Positions 5,536 through 6,130 of a DNA stretch of 6,130 nt are shown here, one piece after another; position 1 is the stretch's first letter; the number at the start of each line of letters is the position of its first letter. Position numbers and translations under genes: made by a program. The notes under the pieces were generated by a model. It worked only from the letters and a program-made list of their open reading frames with translations, was not told the DNA's origin and did not search any database. The stretch comes from Clostridia bacterium (GTDB lineage Bacteria > Bacillota > Clostridia > Christensenellales > CALWSW01): NCBI GenBank assembly GCA_019421925.1, contig JAHZEH010000073.1:1-6130 (forward strand). Reading direction: 5' to 3'.

Positions 5536-5571
5536 ACCACCGCCTCCCTCCAGTTTCTCATGAGTCGAGCG

Positions 5572-6130
5572 TTATGCGCCTGCGGCCAGCGCATTGTATT
5601 GGGCCTGGATATCCCGGTACCAGGCCTCAAAAGCTGCCTCGTTGACACAGCTCTTCAGGGCATCTTCCGGACTCATGCCCCCGGAGAGCGCCGCCTCATA
5701 GGCGGTTTTGGCCGTCCGGGCCGCCTCTGAGAGCTTGTTGCCGAACATATTGCGGATGTCATAGCTGCCGGGGAATTCCTTGTCCACCGTCAACTCGTAC
5801 TCGTTCATCTGATGGGAGGCCAGATGGAGCACTTTGGAGATGTTGAGAGAGAGGGCGTCGCCCTGGCTCTCCAGGGAGGAAAGGGCCTGTTCCAGGAGCT
5901 CCCCGGTGTGTTCGGATTTTTGTACGGGGGAATAGCCCGAGGCCATGGCATATTCCACGTTCTGTCCGGGCTCGGTGAACCAGCGCAGGAATTCTGCAGC
6001 GGCCCTTTGCCGGCGCTCCTCCGTTTTGATGATGGACATGCCGGCGCCCTGCTGGATGGTCACGGAGCGGGAGCCTGAGAAGGTGGGATATCGGGAGAGG
6101 CGCAGCTCGGTCTGGCGGACCGTGCCGTCC
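5572..6130 (-). CDS. ABC-type extracellular solute-binding protein (C-terminal part)
   Basis: Only the last 185 residues are visible; the start lies beyond the window edge. The frame is open up to base 6130, so the GTG at 6063 and the internal ATG are not real starts. The visible part has the usual C-terminal lobe of family 1-type (sugar, MalE/UgpB-like) binding proteins: a G-A-G-M-S-I-I segment, A-A-A-E-F-L-R-W-F-T-E-P-G-Q-N, then Y-A-M-A-S-G-Y-S-P-V, and a late helical stretch with the spaced pattern G-G-M-S-P-E-D-A-L. Such proteins are lipid-anchored outside the membrane and deliver substrate to an ABC permease, but no permease or signal sequence can be seen here. The substrate cannot be told from this fragment. 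It sits directly upstream of the Cache/LuxR-type regulator, which may sense the same or a related compound. Confidence 0.85.
   Translation of the reverse strand, partial: DGTVRQTELRLSRYPTFSGSRSVTIQQGAGMSIIKTEERRQRAAAEFLRWFTEPGQNVEYAMASGYSPVQKSEHTGELLEQALSSLESQGDALSLNISKVLHLASHQMNEYELTVDKEFPGSYDIRNMFGNKLSEAARTAKTAYEAALSGGMSPEDALKSCVNEAAFEAWYRDIQAQYNALAAGA

Noticed and set aside
5533..5562. A nine-codon frame just upstream of the LuxR-type regulator, with its TGA overlapping the regulator's ATG
   Set aside because: It has the look of a coupling peptide, but there is no ribosome site of its own and the overlap is likely chance; the regulator has its own GGAGG.

Overview
The window suggests a GC-rich Gram-positive anaerobe of the Clostridia, most likely Oscillospirales (gut relatives of Flavonifractor or Lawsonibacter). 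The reasons are strong GGAGG ribosome sites on nearly every gene, a typical lipoprotein signal ending in L-A-G-C, a Cache-type membrane sensor beside a sugar-type solute-binding protein, and small multi-zinc-ribbon proteins. This placement is an inference from style, not from a marker gene. All eight supported genes lie on the minus strand, so transcription runs from high to low coordinates.

Upstream block (6130 to 3997): the C-terminal part of an extracellular solute-binding protein is followed 36 bases later by a 512-residue membrane protein. That protein has an extracytoplasmic Cache-like sensor region, a second membrane helix, a HAMP-like linker and a C-terminal LuxR-type DNA-binding domain, with no kinase. 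The pair looks like a nutrient-sensing unit in which a membrane-anchored one-component regulator acts with the binding protein. The block ends in a clear intrinsic terminator at 3952-3981.

Leader (3996 to 3690): this stretch of 307 bases holds no convincing gene. It contains the terminator, an AT-rich stretch with a weak candidate promoter, and a compact overlapping inverted repeat.

Zinc-ribbon block (3689 to 688): five tightly packed genes encode, in order, a 143-residue Cys-rich protein, a 161-residue coiled-coil protein with two zinc ribbons, a 112-residue protein made only of four zinc ribbons (TTG start), a 251-residue protein with a Cys-rich N-terminal domain plus three zinc ribbons, and a 326-residue secreted lipoprotein with no recognised domain. 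The first and fourth proteins share a conserved domain and are paralogues. After a perfect hairpin comes a sixth gene (569 to beyond position 1): one zinc ribbon, a long Pro-rich linker and two membrane helices, cut off by the window edge.

The zinc-ribbon block is the most interesting part. It carries about 27 CxxC-type pairs in five proteins, together with a lipoprotein and a membrane-tethered ribbon protein, and it has no recognisable enzyme, nucleic-acid polymerase or phage gene. It could be an undescribed cell-envelope-associated complex built from zinc-ribbon scaffold proteins. Its function cannot be read from the sequence.
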